Below are positions 54,994-64,000 of a stretch of 64,000 nt of DNA, piece by piece. The notes under the pieces were generated by a model that did no database searches, was not told the origin of the DNA, and was given only the letters and a program-made list of their open reading frames with translations. Within the stretch, counting starts at the first letter, position 1; every line of letters begins with the position of its first letter. Source of the stretch: Vigna angularis (Eukaryota > Streptophyta > Magnoliopsida > Fabales > Fabaceae); the NCBI RefSeq assembly GCF_016808095.1, contig NC_068975.1, positions 33,956,001-34,020,000 on the forward strand. The letters run 5' to 3'. The position numbers and the translations under genes are program-made.

Positions 54994-56435
54994 TTTAGGG
55001 TTGAGGAGTGAGAGCTTAGGTGAGGGTGTACTGAAGGTGCTGGTACTTGTGAGTGTAGTGTTGTAAGGAAAGAGGGGGTTTTATTCTGGGTCTGGGAGAG
55101 CGATTTGTGTATAGATAGGTGTGTAGGGTTAAAGGAAAGGTGAGTTGCATCTTTCTCAGGGAAGTGGGAAATATTCTTTAGCTATGATGGAAATGGAAAG
55201 GTGGTGCATCGCAGAAGAGATTTGGCAGTGATAAAGGAGTTGGAGGCGAAAATGCATTGAACTGTGGACGTATGGAACTATCTGTGTCGATGTCGTAGTT
55301 GCAATCAAATTGTCCCTGAAAATGTAGTTGCTGAAAAGGGAGTATTATGGTGTGTGATCTGTTTAGAGGTTGAGTTATAGCATCCATGATGATGAATGAG
55401 GAAGAAAAGGAAATCAAATTATTAGTCTGCCAGGTTTTGCTACAAGGACTGGGGAGCTAAGAATCACACTTGAAAGTTGAAACCTACCATACTTTTATGT
55501 TCTAGATGCACCTTTCTTTTACTATATCCCATCTCCACCATTTTTACATTTCATAATTATTACTGTTTTATTCGGCCTAATGCATCTGAACATTAGTTTT
55601 AGTTCTCTCTAAATAAAATCTCTTCATTTTCTTTCAGGTAGGCTTTCTTTTCGGTGTTATATCACAACAACATTTTAAAAAAGAAAAAGGAAATGGAGGG
55701 TATGGTCTCTATCAATAAAAACTTGTACGACATAAAAACAAAAACAAAAAAAATGATAAAAATGCTGTAAAAGGTTAGGAAAGCTATTATCGTTAAGTAT
55801 CCGATGAAGTGTGCTGAATGCATTTTTAGAAAAGAAAAATATTCATTGCATTTTTTACTTCCGATTTACTTTTGAAAAGGTACAAATTATACTTAAACAC
55901 GCACAAAATAAAGGAAGTTTCATTTTGATTGATGTTGCTTTTAAAAATTACAGAAAAAGGTTATCCCACTTTAATCATATACCAATCAAATTTCGAAAAA
56001 AAGAGAGGAAGGCAGGTAGATTCCTCTCTGCCAAGAATGTTTAATTTCTTATATCTTTTTAAAGTTAGAAAACCACTTCTAACAATTTTTAATGAAATTA
56101 TTTTTTAACTAGAAAAGTGTGGGTTCATAGAGAGGTAATGCCGAGATTAAATCCTCACCATAATACCATATCATGATTGTTTTTCTTCTTCTAAAACTTT
56201 CAATTGAGATGAAATCCTAACCATCTCTTGTTTAACTGTGAATGAATATATTGCAAACTTCTCGTTGAATATAAGTATTTTATTTATAAATATTTTACTC
56301 GTCCAATATTTTCACAAATAACACTAATTATTAAATATTTTGAGAAAATCAACACCAATTATCCATGATAAAACTTATATAATAAATCATGATATCATAT
56401 TCAATATAAAACTTAAAAATAATACGTTTATTTAT

Positions 56436-56475
<40 letters not shown>

Positions 56476-57173
56476 CTTATCTTGTTTATTATATCAAATT
56501 TATTGGTTCAACTTGTTGAACTGAAAAACTAGTATTCATTTGAATTAGTATCAAACCAATTATAACACAAGAGGTTAAATTTTTTAACTAATTAATGCAA
56601 TAACAAGTATTTTTTTGTTGTATTTAGTTTTTTTTTTTGTGGAAACCTATATAGTTATTAATAAATTTTATTTATCATTGTGAAGTATGCGATATGAATT
56701 TTATATGTAACTTACTATTGTCAGTGTGACTGTAACTTTATAAATAAAGTTTATTATTTTATTTTTTTATTAATCTGCTTCATATGTAGTCGCAGATGTA
56801 AAATAAAAAGCAAAACAAAATTGAAATTTCTAAACTCCATATAAATAAGACAAAACAGAGGAAAAGCATAACTAAATGCCTTTACCTATAACAGTATTTC
56901 TACTTCAGAGTCTTTTTCCCATTAACGAGACCCAGACGTTTGCAATTCAAAGCTATAATAAAAGGCTCATGCTTTCAATTCTGCTTTCTTACAAAATAAA
57001 TTACGTTTTATTGTATGAACTAATCATAAAAGAAAATAAGGCAAGGTAGCTCTGAAAACAGTACTGTTCCCGGGACAAACAGAGCAAACCAAGACAAAAT
57101 TATGAAGAAAAATTCCACAAAAAAGAAAAAAACTTGTTTTGAAAAGAAAGGATCAGACTACGAATGGTGTTCC
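54994..57173. other. Spacer between the two FLA genes
   Basis: The right side of 54,994-55,450 is the promoter of the first FLA gene. The rest is AT-rich with a (TA)n tract at 56,439-56,472. No further FLA copy or relic is seen, so the pair is not part of a denser array inside this window. Confidence 0.5.
56439..56472. repeat. (TA)n microsatellite
   Basis: About 17 TA units. Confidence 0.9.
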
Positions 57174-58019
57174 TCATATGGAGATTATTACTGCAGCGAC
57201 TAAAGCAAGACCTAGGGACTCCAAAATTGTTCCAGGAATGCTAATTAAGTTGATGGCATTGGCACCCGAAGTGGCTCTGTTTGTTTTTCCCTTATCATCA
57301 TCTTCTGCAGATGAGTTATCTTTATCAGCTTTAGGCGCATTTGCCAAAGTGGGAGCAGGAGCTGTAGGCTTAGGCTTTGAGAAATCCAAAGGAAGAAGCA
57401 CCTTGTCGACGTGATAAATGGCAAGTGTCTTATCAGTGTAAACAATGCCTGTGAGAGTAGCATTCACCACCCCAGTCGAAATATTCACACTATTCCCATA
57501 TGCAGTCACATTTATTTGATATCCATTGGGGCTATCACTGGCCAGTGTCATCACTGGGTTGCTAAGGGAATCAAAGTTAGAGCTTGAGACATAAAACGGA
57601 AGAACGTGGAACTGTATCAATGCTTTCTGTTGGCGATCATCAAGAGAGTTGAAGTAACCTGCTTTGAGTTGTGAGAATGCACCATCGTCAGGTGCAAGAA
57701 AGGTTAAACCTCCTCCTGATTTTGTAGTGACCAACTGTGCATTCACTTGGTTGATGATTTGAGTGGTTTTTAGCAAGCGAATTAGCGTGTTGAACGATTT
57801 GGCCTTCCTTAGAATCTTGATAATGTCTTGATTAGAAGAAGAGTCAGAGATGGGTGATTGGGGTAATGAAGGGACCAATGGTTTTGCTGGAGCTGGAGCT
57901 GGAGCTGGTGTGGCACGGACAGGTTTAGGGGCTGCAGCAGGTGATTGGGCCAAAGTGGGGGTAGAAAATATGAAAACCAAAAGTACTAGATGGAAATAGA
58001 AGATGATTTGCTTCTTCAT
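57174..58019 (-). CDS. Fasciclin-like arabinogalactan protein (group A), tandem paralogue
   Basis: The intronless frame encodes 281 residues with the same layout as its neighbour: signal peptide (1 to about 24, ending STPTLA), AP-rich segment (about 25-55, TPAPAPAPAKP), one fasciclin domain (about 64-210) with GLTFLAPDDGAFSQLKAG, LIQFHVLPFY and YTDKTLAIYHVDKVLLPLD, a short PTAPAPT segment, a charged linker and a hydrophobic C-terminal GPI signal. Several N-glycosylation sequons are visible in the domain (NVT, NIS, NAT). The two proteins share the core text ILRKAK.F..LIRLLKTTQ.IN, so they are paralogues, but the AP regions and tails differ strongly. The promoter has good TATA and CCAAT words. 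Role is inferred from the family: cell-wall/plasma-membrane glycoprotein. Confidence 0.93.
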   Translation of the reverse strand: MKKQIIFYFHLVLLVFIFSTPTLAQSPAAAPKPVRATPAPAPAPAKPLVPSLPQSPISDSSSNQDIIKILRKAKSFNTLIRLLKTTQIINQVNAQLVTTKSGGGLTFLAPDDGAFSQLKAGYFNSLDDRQQKALIQFHVLPFYVSSSNFDSLSNPVMTLASDSPNGYQINVTAYGNSVNISTGVVNATLTGIVYTDKTLAIYHVDKVLLPLDFSKPKPTAPAPTLANAPKADKDNSSAEDDDKGKTNRATSGANAINLISIPGTILESLGLALVAAVIISI

Positions 58020-58142
58020 GTCCTTTTGGCAATTGAAAGTTCTAGATTGATTGGTTGCTTTTGGAAATGTGCAAATTTGCTATTAACAGGTTGTTGTTAT
58101 TACAATGATTGCTTGCTGAGTGGAATGTTAATGGAACATGCT

Positions 58143-58152
58143 GATTTTATAG
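58143..58152 (-). promoter_or_regulatory. TATA box of the second FLA gene
   Basis: CTATAAAATC on the minus strand lies about 125-135 bp upstream of the start codon. A CCAAT word (58168-58172) sits a further 16 bp upstream. This predicts a leader of about 95-105 nt. Confidence 0.6.
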
Positions 58153-58479
58153 ACAGTGGCATAAATTATTGGTTGTTAAAATGTGCAGTTATGAAAATAA
58201 GGTTTAGTGGTCGGAGATTAAGGTGGTATGTCAAGCGTGATAAGGTGACAGAAGGGATTTCGCTGTTGTTGCGGCTGCCTCTTGCTTAGAAGTGCAGAAA
58301 GGAAAGGATTGAGAGCTTGATTGTAAGAAGATAAAAGGTATATCAGACTTTATTATTTCATACAGATAAGTAAAACCCCCTTTTTCATCCAAGAATAACC
58401 GATGTCAAATCACTTCTTGAACGAAAAAAGCCTATTGAAATTGTTTTTGAATAACTAAGTTATATTTGAAAGTAGGGAC

Positions 58480-58750
58480 TATTATAATTGTGTGAGTCTA
58501 ATAGTCTCATCGATCAGGGATAATGTCAAATTATAATATATAAATGGAGTACAAACTTCACCACACAAATCGATTTTGTGGGATTGAGTTAGATTTAAAC
58601 TCACTTTCTAATATGGTACCAGAGTCATGATTAGAGTCTATCCTAACGAGTTCTACATGAATATTCTGTTCATCCATTATTGAACCGCTATCGGACCACC
58701 CAATCTAATGTTCATCCATTATTGAACCGCTATCGGACCATCCAATCATG
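58480..58750 (+). other. Retroelement-like remnant with primer-site-like word
   Basis: The text TCGATTTTGTGGGATTGAGTTAG...ACTCACTTTCTAATATGGTACCAGAGTC resembles the end of a legume LTR followed by a TGGTATCAGAG-type primer-binding site, here changed to TGGTACCAGAG. It is followed by a 42-bp tandem duplication starting at 58668 and 58710 (GTTCATCCATTATTGAACCG). Element ends are not visible. Confidence 0.4.
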
Positions 58751-60002
58751 CTCAAGTACAACAAGTTTACTTTCCATTATTATCGGAAAAATAAATTATG
58801 AATGCTGACGACCATTTGGTAGGGATGGTTCCTGGAGACTATCAGATGATAGAGAGTAACCACTAATGTTGGAATTCTTATGATAACGTTCATGTTGAAA
58901 TGGGACACCTGCTCTACTAGAGTTAATTGCACCGTAAACATCTTTAAGAATGACAGAAAACTTTGTTCTCCTTCTTCGTCTTGTAATAAAGACGCATAGT
59001 TATAGAGTTTTCTCTTCACTTTGGAAACCAAATAAGTTTCCTACTTTTGAAAGTTGTTGTAAAAATCAATAAAAATTTCCAATACTAATGCAAGTAGTAG
59101 TGAAAATTTAAAAGGTCTATAAGAAGTGGTGAATGCATCTTCAATTTTGTTTACAGTTGTTTAGAAAATAATTATTTAAAAAGTAAATTTGTATTATAAA
59201 GTAAAAGTGAAATTTAAAGGTAATTTCAAATGCATATGGATGTGAAGATATCATTGTCCAAAGCACTCATTATAGTAAAATATTTTATTAAAAAAATTTG
59301 TGTAATGAATATTCTTTAGGAACATTTATGTTAAAATACTTTTGTGAGATAGTTAAAATCTTCTAACTAGAGAGGGGATCTCCATCTTAGGAGAGAGATA
59401 TTGTAATAGAGAGATGATTATGTAGACATCACCATATATATATTTTTTTCTAATAAAGTTTAAGAGATTATATAATTTTAAAAAAAGTTAAAATTTTGAT
59501 TTTCCTTACATTTTGATTTAATTAAGTGCTTGCAATAATCTAGTAAAATTACACTCAAAGAAATTTATGATTTTGATTTTAACTTCCTTTCCTTTGTATA
59601 AGTACTCTTTTTTAGAAATTGTTACACATTTTTTTCTTTCTAATTATTTGACTTACTATAAAATAAATTCACATATCTAAGATATTTTGTGTTGTTGAAA
59701 TGATATATGTAAATTAAATAATTTTTACATTTCATAATTAAATATTTTTATTCTTTTTTAATATATTTTTTTACATAAGAATGTTAAACTATCAATTTAA
59801 GTGTTGAGTTGCATAAACCCTTCATTTATTGAGTAATATAAAAATTATCTTATTTATTCTCTTATCTTTAATTTTTGTTTCACTAGAATATTTTTGTTTT
59901 GCTAAAACAAATTTCATTATCTTTCAATAGTTTCACTAGTTTGATTTGTGAAAATATTAATTTTTATGTTATTTCATTCAATGCTGTATCAAATTGTTTC
60001 AA

Positions 60003-60420
60003 AGATGCATATTTGATTATTTTTAATTTTTTTAATATTTTATTTGTTGTTATTTTTATCATGTAAAATATTTTATTGATATTTTTTTTATATAATTATT
60101 TTTATTTTCTAACATAAGTGTAATTCTATTACTACCATTATATAAAGAAATCGATTAGTATAATACAGTAATTTAATATAATTGTCATGAATTTTGTGAT
60201 AAGATGTGATTTCATTCAATATATGGAATAGTTTCTATGATGGACATTTGATTATTTTTATTTTTTTTAATATTTAATTTGTTGTTATTTTTATCATGTA
60301 GAATAATTTTTGATATTTTTATATAATTATTTTTATTTTCTAATATAAGTGTAATTTTATTATTACGATTGAATAAATAAATCGATTAATATAATATTAT
60401 AATTTAATGTTATTCTAATG
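60003..60420. repeat. Diverged tandem duplication, unit about 240 bp
   Basis: Both copies contain CATTTGATTATTTTTA or its close variant, TTTGTTGTTATTTTTATCAT, ATAATTATTTTTATTTTCTA and AAATCGATTA(G/A)TATAATA, offset by about 240 bp. Confidence 0.75.
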
Positions 60421-60668
60421 AATTTTATATGAAATGAAAAGAAAGAAACAAAGAATATGTATATTGTTTATGATGGGATCATAATTCTTTTATGTACCTT
60501 ACTCTTTTTCTTTTCTAAATATCAATATTCTTAATTTGGTTCCTAATCAAATTAAAATATTACATATAGTATTTGCATTTCATGGTATATCTATACTCTT
60601 GGTCATATATATAATTAATTAAATTATTTTGATACTTTGACTAATAAAATAATAATCTTAACCCATTC

Positions 60669-60671
<3 letters not shown>

Positions 60672-60716
<45 letters not shown>
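60672..60716. repeat. (TA)n microsatellite
   Basis: About 22 TA units. Confidence 0.95.
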
Positions 60717-60719
<3 letters not shown>

Positions 60720-61137
60720 TATTTGAACAAATTGCTAACACTATCATTTTGTTTACATGGTATAAAACTCAAGTTGACTTTGGATTCTAGTGCTAAGGTC
60801 TCACATAATATTCCTTGAATCTTTCAATTAATTGTTTTTTTTTATTGTGTTTTGTTTTTTTATTCTCAGCATGTGTGCATTTAAGTGTAATTAATTCGAT
60901 AAACAATTTGAAATAGTTTTAATAATAACTAAAAAACAATTTAAATTTACTATACAGTTCAACTATCAGCATGCGCATTGGTCGATGTGATTTTTGAATT
61001 ATAGAATCAAGATACAGTTTACTTTTAAACTGCTCTGATCTTAGTACTTAAAATATAAAATTGTCTTACTAGAAGTTATAAATAATTAAATATACGAGGA
61101 AAAGTCGTTGGATTAAAATACACGCTTATAACAATGA

Positions 61138-61141
<4 letters not shown>

Positions 61142-61212
<71 letters not shown>
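61142..61212. repeat. (TA)n microsatellite
   Basis: About 35 TA units. Confidence 0.95.
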
Positions 61213-61217
<5 letters not shown>

Positions 61218-62529
61218 GACTAATCTAATAAAAACATTACATGGAGTTACTTTTAAAGAGAACTAGTAAAAGTACATGCCTTAGGAACATAACATGAGTT
61301 TTTTACTTTTTTTTTATTCTAATAAAAATTCATTAAATTATAAAATAAATTTATAAAAATAATTAATTGGTATATTTTTTTATTATTATACAATTTTTTA
61401 CTATAAATAATTATTTGAGTTAAGAAATAGTTATTAAAAACATAAAATAGTAAAATAGTTATTTTAATTTATAAAATAATTAAATTTAGTTAACCTTAGT
61501 TAGTCTATCTGATTTGTTCTATTAGCTTCTGTTTTTTCTTTTTTTAATCCTCCCTTAGCTTCTCTCTGTAACAGACTTTTTTCATCAATATCAGTTTTTG
61601 TTTTTTGATGCTTGTTATCTAATTTGTGATAGATAGTTTATTATAATTCAAATTAGATAAAAATGCGAGATAGTTAAAATATACTTAGTCTTCTTTAGGA
61701 CGGATATGAATGTTTAGAACATGAAGAATTACGTGAATACAATTCTAGAGAGAGGGAATCCCCATCTTAATTATAACACAGAGTTTTTTCAAATGTGTCG
61801 ATAAAGCTTTTAATAATTTGGAAACAATCTAATTCTTTTGAGATAATCATGCAGACATTAACAGACATCCTTTTCTAATAAAGTTTAAGAGATTTTATAA
61901 TTAAAAAAAGTTTACAATTTTAATCCTTGTAAAATTACACTCAAAGAAATTTATATTTTGATTTTAGTACTTTCTTTTATATCACCACATTTAGTAACAT
62001 TAAAAGAATTAATAAAACATAAAAAAATGTTACTAAATTGGTAACATTTTATTAAATACTAAGTATATATATATAAAAAATTATTATCTTTTCAATAATT
62101 TTTTTATATATTAATAGACGCATTTTACCAAAAATTTTCGGTGACACTTTTTTTTTTCAATTCCAAAAGTCATATTTAGTGTAATAATTAAATATAATAT
62201 TCAAGAGTGGTATAATATTTATTATAAAATAATCGTTAAAACAGTTATTACATTTTCGTAGTAACAATTTTATAAATAATTTTATTAAAATATTAAAAAA
62301 AATACTGAAATTTATTACCTTCAATGAAATATTATTAATAATATTTTTCACATTTAGTTACTTTTTTAATATCATTAAATGTACTCTATTGTTGGGTGGC
62401 CATACCACTACTGAATTCGAACAAGATATGACAAAGACCATTCGGTCAGCAGGATTAAAAGAATTTCAGAAAAAAATAATTTCTTAAGAAACATTGCAAA
62501 TCAAGATTAAAGGAAAGTAGTGATTAGTG

Positions 62530-62740
62530 TATAATAAGCTGAGATTGAGTCGTAATTAGGGTTTTACTGATCTTACAATTCCATCTCAAAAATTATAAAT
62601 AAAGGTTAAAGTTAAGAACTAGGTTATCACATTTATTATGAATTTAAAATTTTAATCTGATCTCTCATTCAGATTAATTACTCACTTAAGTCAGATAGCT
62701 AACCAACAAAGATTTGGCCTTATAAGGATTATAGGGTCCC
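62530..62740 (+). other. Possible LTR fragment of a gypsy-type element
   Basis: A TATA-like ATTATAAATAAAGG is followed by AAGAACTAGGTTATCAC and TCTCTCATTCAGATTA with ACTCACTTAAG. In my reading this resembles the promoter/R-U5 portion of plant gypsy LTRs. No ends, primer site or coding region were found. Confidence 0.3.
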
Positions 62741-63040
62741 GTACAAGGAGTAAAAGCATGAATGAATATGTTTTGTGTAATTACTTGATCCTACGTCTGA
62801 AAAACTAAATATAATACATGGAGATTCTAAATTTCCATAAAGAGCATTATTTATTTATTAGAATGATGAGGAGAAGTGATTTGACACGTTCTTAAAATTT
62901 GAAATGTCCACCATCAAAAGGCAAATAATAGAATCTCAAGAAAACAAATCAAGCACTAGATGAAATGCAAAACAGTCTGAAAATAAGAAACGTCTTGCAT
63001 TTCTTGGGCACAATCTCATATTTAGTTTATTGAAGGACAT

Positions 63041-64000
63041 TCAAGCCTTTTTCTTTGCGAATGTGAGGAAGAGCTGATATATCTTGCAGATTGGCCGTAA
63101 CATTATTGGCCTATCTGATGGAGCATCCTCCAAATAAGATAGCACTGAACACACAATGCCAATCCATCGGTTATAATCAAGTGTAAGATGCACAACCAAT
63201 ATTATCAAACCAAGTGCACAAATGAAGTAAAGGATCCAATTGGATAATTCAAAGATCAACACTGAACCGCAAGTCAGAGCAGGAAACATGAGTGCAAGAG
63301 AGGCGAAAAGTGACACATTCCCAAATACCAGCTTTGTTTGCCGCAACCGGACAGACTCTTCCTCTGCTTTTGACCAACATACAGGAAGAATAACCGAAGC
63401 GTAGAAGAACATAGACGAAACACATAAACATGTTCCAAATGCAATGGACATAAAGAAAAACGTATACCATATCTTCCTTGAAAAAAAAGGAGTATTTCTA
63501 TGATTGATATCCGCAATAGGAATGGTCATACCTCCAGTGATCCCTAGGCTGATAATCAGAGTTGCTACCACTAACAATGTATTGGCCATAGTTTGCAGTC
63601 CTGATATTGATTCCTTGTGCAAAATTTCGTGTGTCAGATAGAACAATCCTTTAGGAGTCAAACCATCTTTGTTTTTCATTGTTTTCATTGCAGGTGGAAC
63701 TATTTTCTCCACATCCTGTTTGGAAAAAGTGAAGACTATTAGTATAATGAGGAAGATAAAGAAGATAAGTATCGAAGTAATTATTAAAAAAAAAGTATTA
63801 TAAATGCATTAAGGAACAAAAGACAATTAAGTAAAGATTATTCATAAAAAAAGGCTAACCGTGCAGACAAGCATACGTACCTGAAACCATTTCTCCTCAC
63901 TACTCATTAGAACATGGTTTGTTGAAAATCCGGGTTTTTTTTCAGGTTGTCCCATCTTTCCAGCTAAGTGCAGAACAGTGTTATGCTCAGAATCAACCAG
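63041..64000 (-). CDS. Ankyrin-repeat PGG-domain membrane protein, ITN1/ACD6 type (3' part)
   Basis: The last two exons of a gene entering from the right edge are present. Exon 63881-64000 (continuing beyond the window) encodes 40 residues beginning LVDSEHNTVLHLAGKMG, the end of an ankyrin repeat, and ends WFQ at a GT donor. The intron is 63716-63880 (phase 0, ends CAG). The last exon, 63041-63715, encodes DVEKIVPPAM, then GLTPKGLFYLTHEILHKES, then a PGG domain with four hydrophobic membrane segments (TLLVVATLIISLGITGG; WYTFFFMSIAFGTCL; VSLFASLALMFPALTCG; LYFICALGLIILVVHLT). Proteins of this type are plasma-membrane or ER proteins tied to salt-stress ROS signalling (ITN1) or immune cell death (ACD6); which group this copy belongs to cannot be told from the end alone. 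The stop is TGA at 63041-63043. Confidence 0.9.

Larger units (their letters stand above)
58320..63040. other. AT-rich intergenic stretch with duplications and repeat remnants
   Basis: No gene is supported. It holds a retroelement-like remnant (58,480-58,750), a local duplication of about 240 bp (60,003-60,420), two diverged copies of another segment (59,350-59,590 and 61,660-61,980), two (TA)n tracts, and an LTR-like fragment (about 62,530-62,740). Bases just before 63,041 are likely 3'-UTR of the ankyrin-PGG gene. Confidence 0.5.

Overview
This window is nuclear DNA from a flowering plant. It is strongly AT-rich, carries many (TA)n microsatellites, and has widely spaced intron-poor genes separated by transposable elements. 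The protein families (class A4 heat-shock factor, OVATE family protein, PUB17-type U-box/ARM E3 ligase, fasciclin-like arabinogalactan proteins, ankyrin-PGG membrane protein) are eudicot. Gene sequence and repeat style suggest a legume, perhaps Phaseoleae such as Vigna or Phaseolus; this is inference, since no marker in the window fixes the species.

Six host genes are supported. A two-exon HSFA4-like transcription factor lies on the + strand (8.3-9.6 kb). The other five are on the - strand: an OFP5-like OVATE repressor (15.4-16.7 kb), an intronless PUB17-like E3 ligase (25.3-27.5 kb), a tandem pair of single-domain GPI-anchored FLA genes (54.0-55.0 and 57.2-58.0 kb), and the 3' part of an ankyrin-PGG (ITN1/ACD6-type) gene that runs off the right edge (63.0-64.0 kb). 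They are independent transcription units. The only local gene family is the FLA pair.

Mobile DNA dominates the middle. A Ty3/gypsy chromovirus-like LTR retrotransposon of 9,136 bp (31,826-40,961; 5-bp TSD ACCGA) is nested inside a solo LTR of a related family (30,630-42,628; 5-bp TSD GTACA). The inner element is young: its LTRs differ at about four bases plus one 22-bp repeat unit. One in-frame TGA interrupts its gag-pol frame between reverse transcriptase and RNase H. The solo LTR carries a 49-bp tandem array. A non-autonomous retroelement at 47.2-49.9 kb (- strand) has short LTRs and an interior made almost wholly of a 61-bp minisatellite and a looser repeat of roughly 90-140 bp.

Three DNA transposon-like elements are delimited. 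Two adjacent Mutator-type elements (20,183-21,218 and 21,372-22,210) share terminal inverted repeats, and each has a perfect 9-bp target duplication. The first contains a ladder of CGGATGT/ACATCCG palindromes spaced about 240 bp apart. The third (2,183-3,264) has terminal inverted repeats of about 265 bp and sits inside a (TA)n tract.

The rest is AT-rich intergenic DNA with microsatellites, small duplications and degraded repeat fragments. I saw no convincing tRNA or rRNA gene. The most unusual material is the architecture of the repetitive elements: the palindrome ladder, the minisatellite-filled retroelement, and the promoter-proximal minisatellite that differs between the two LTRs of one young insertion.
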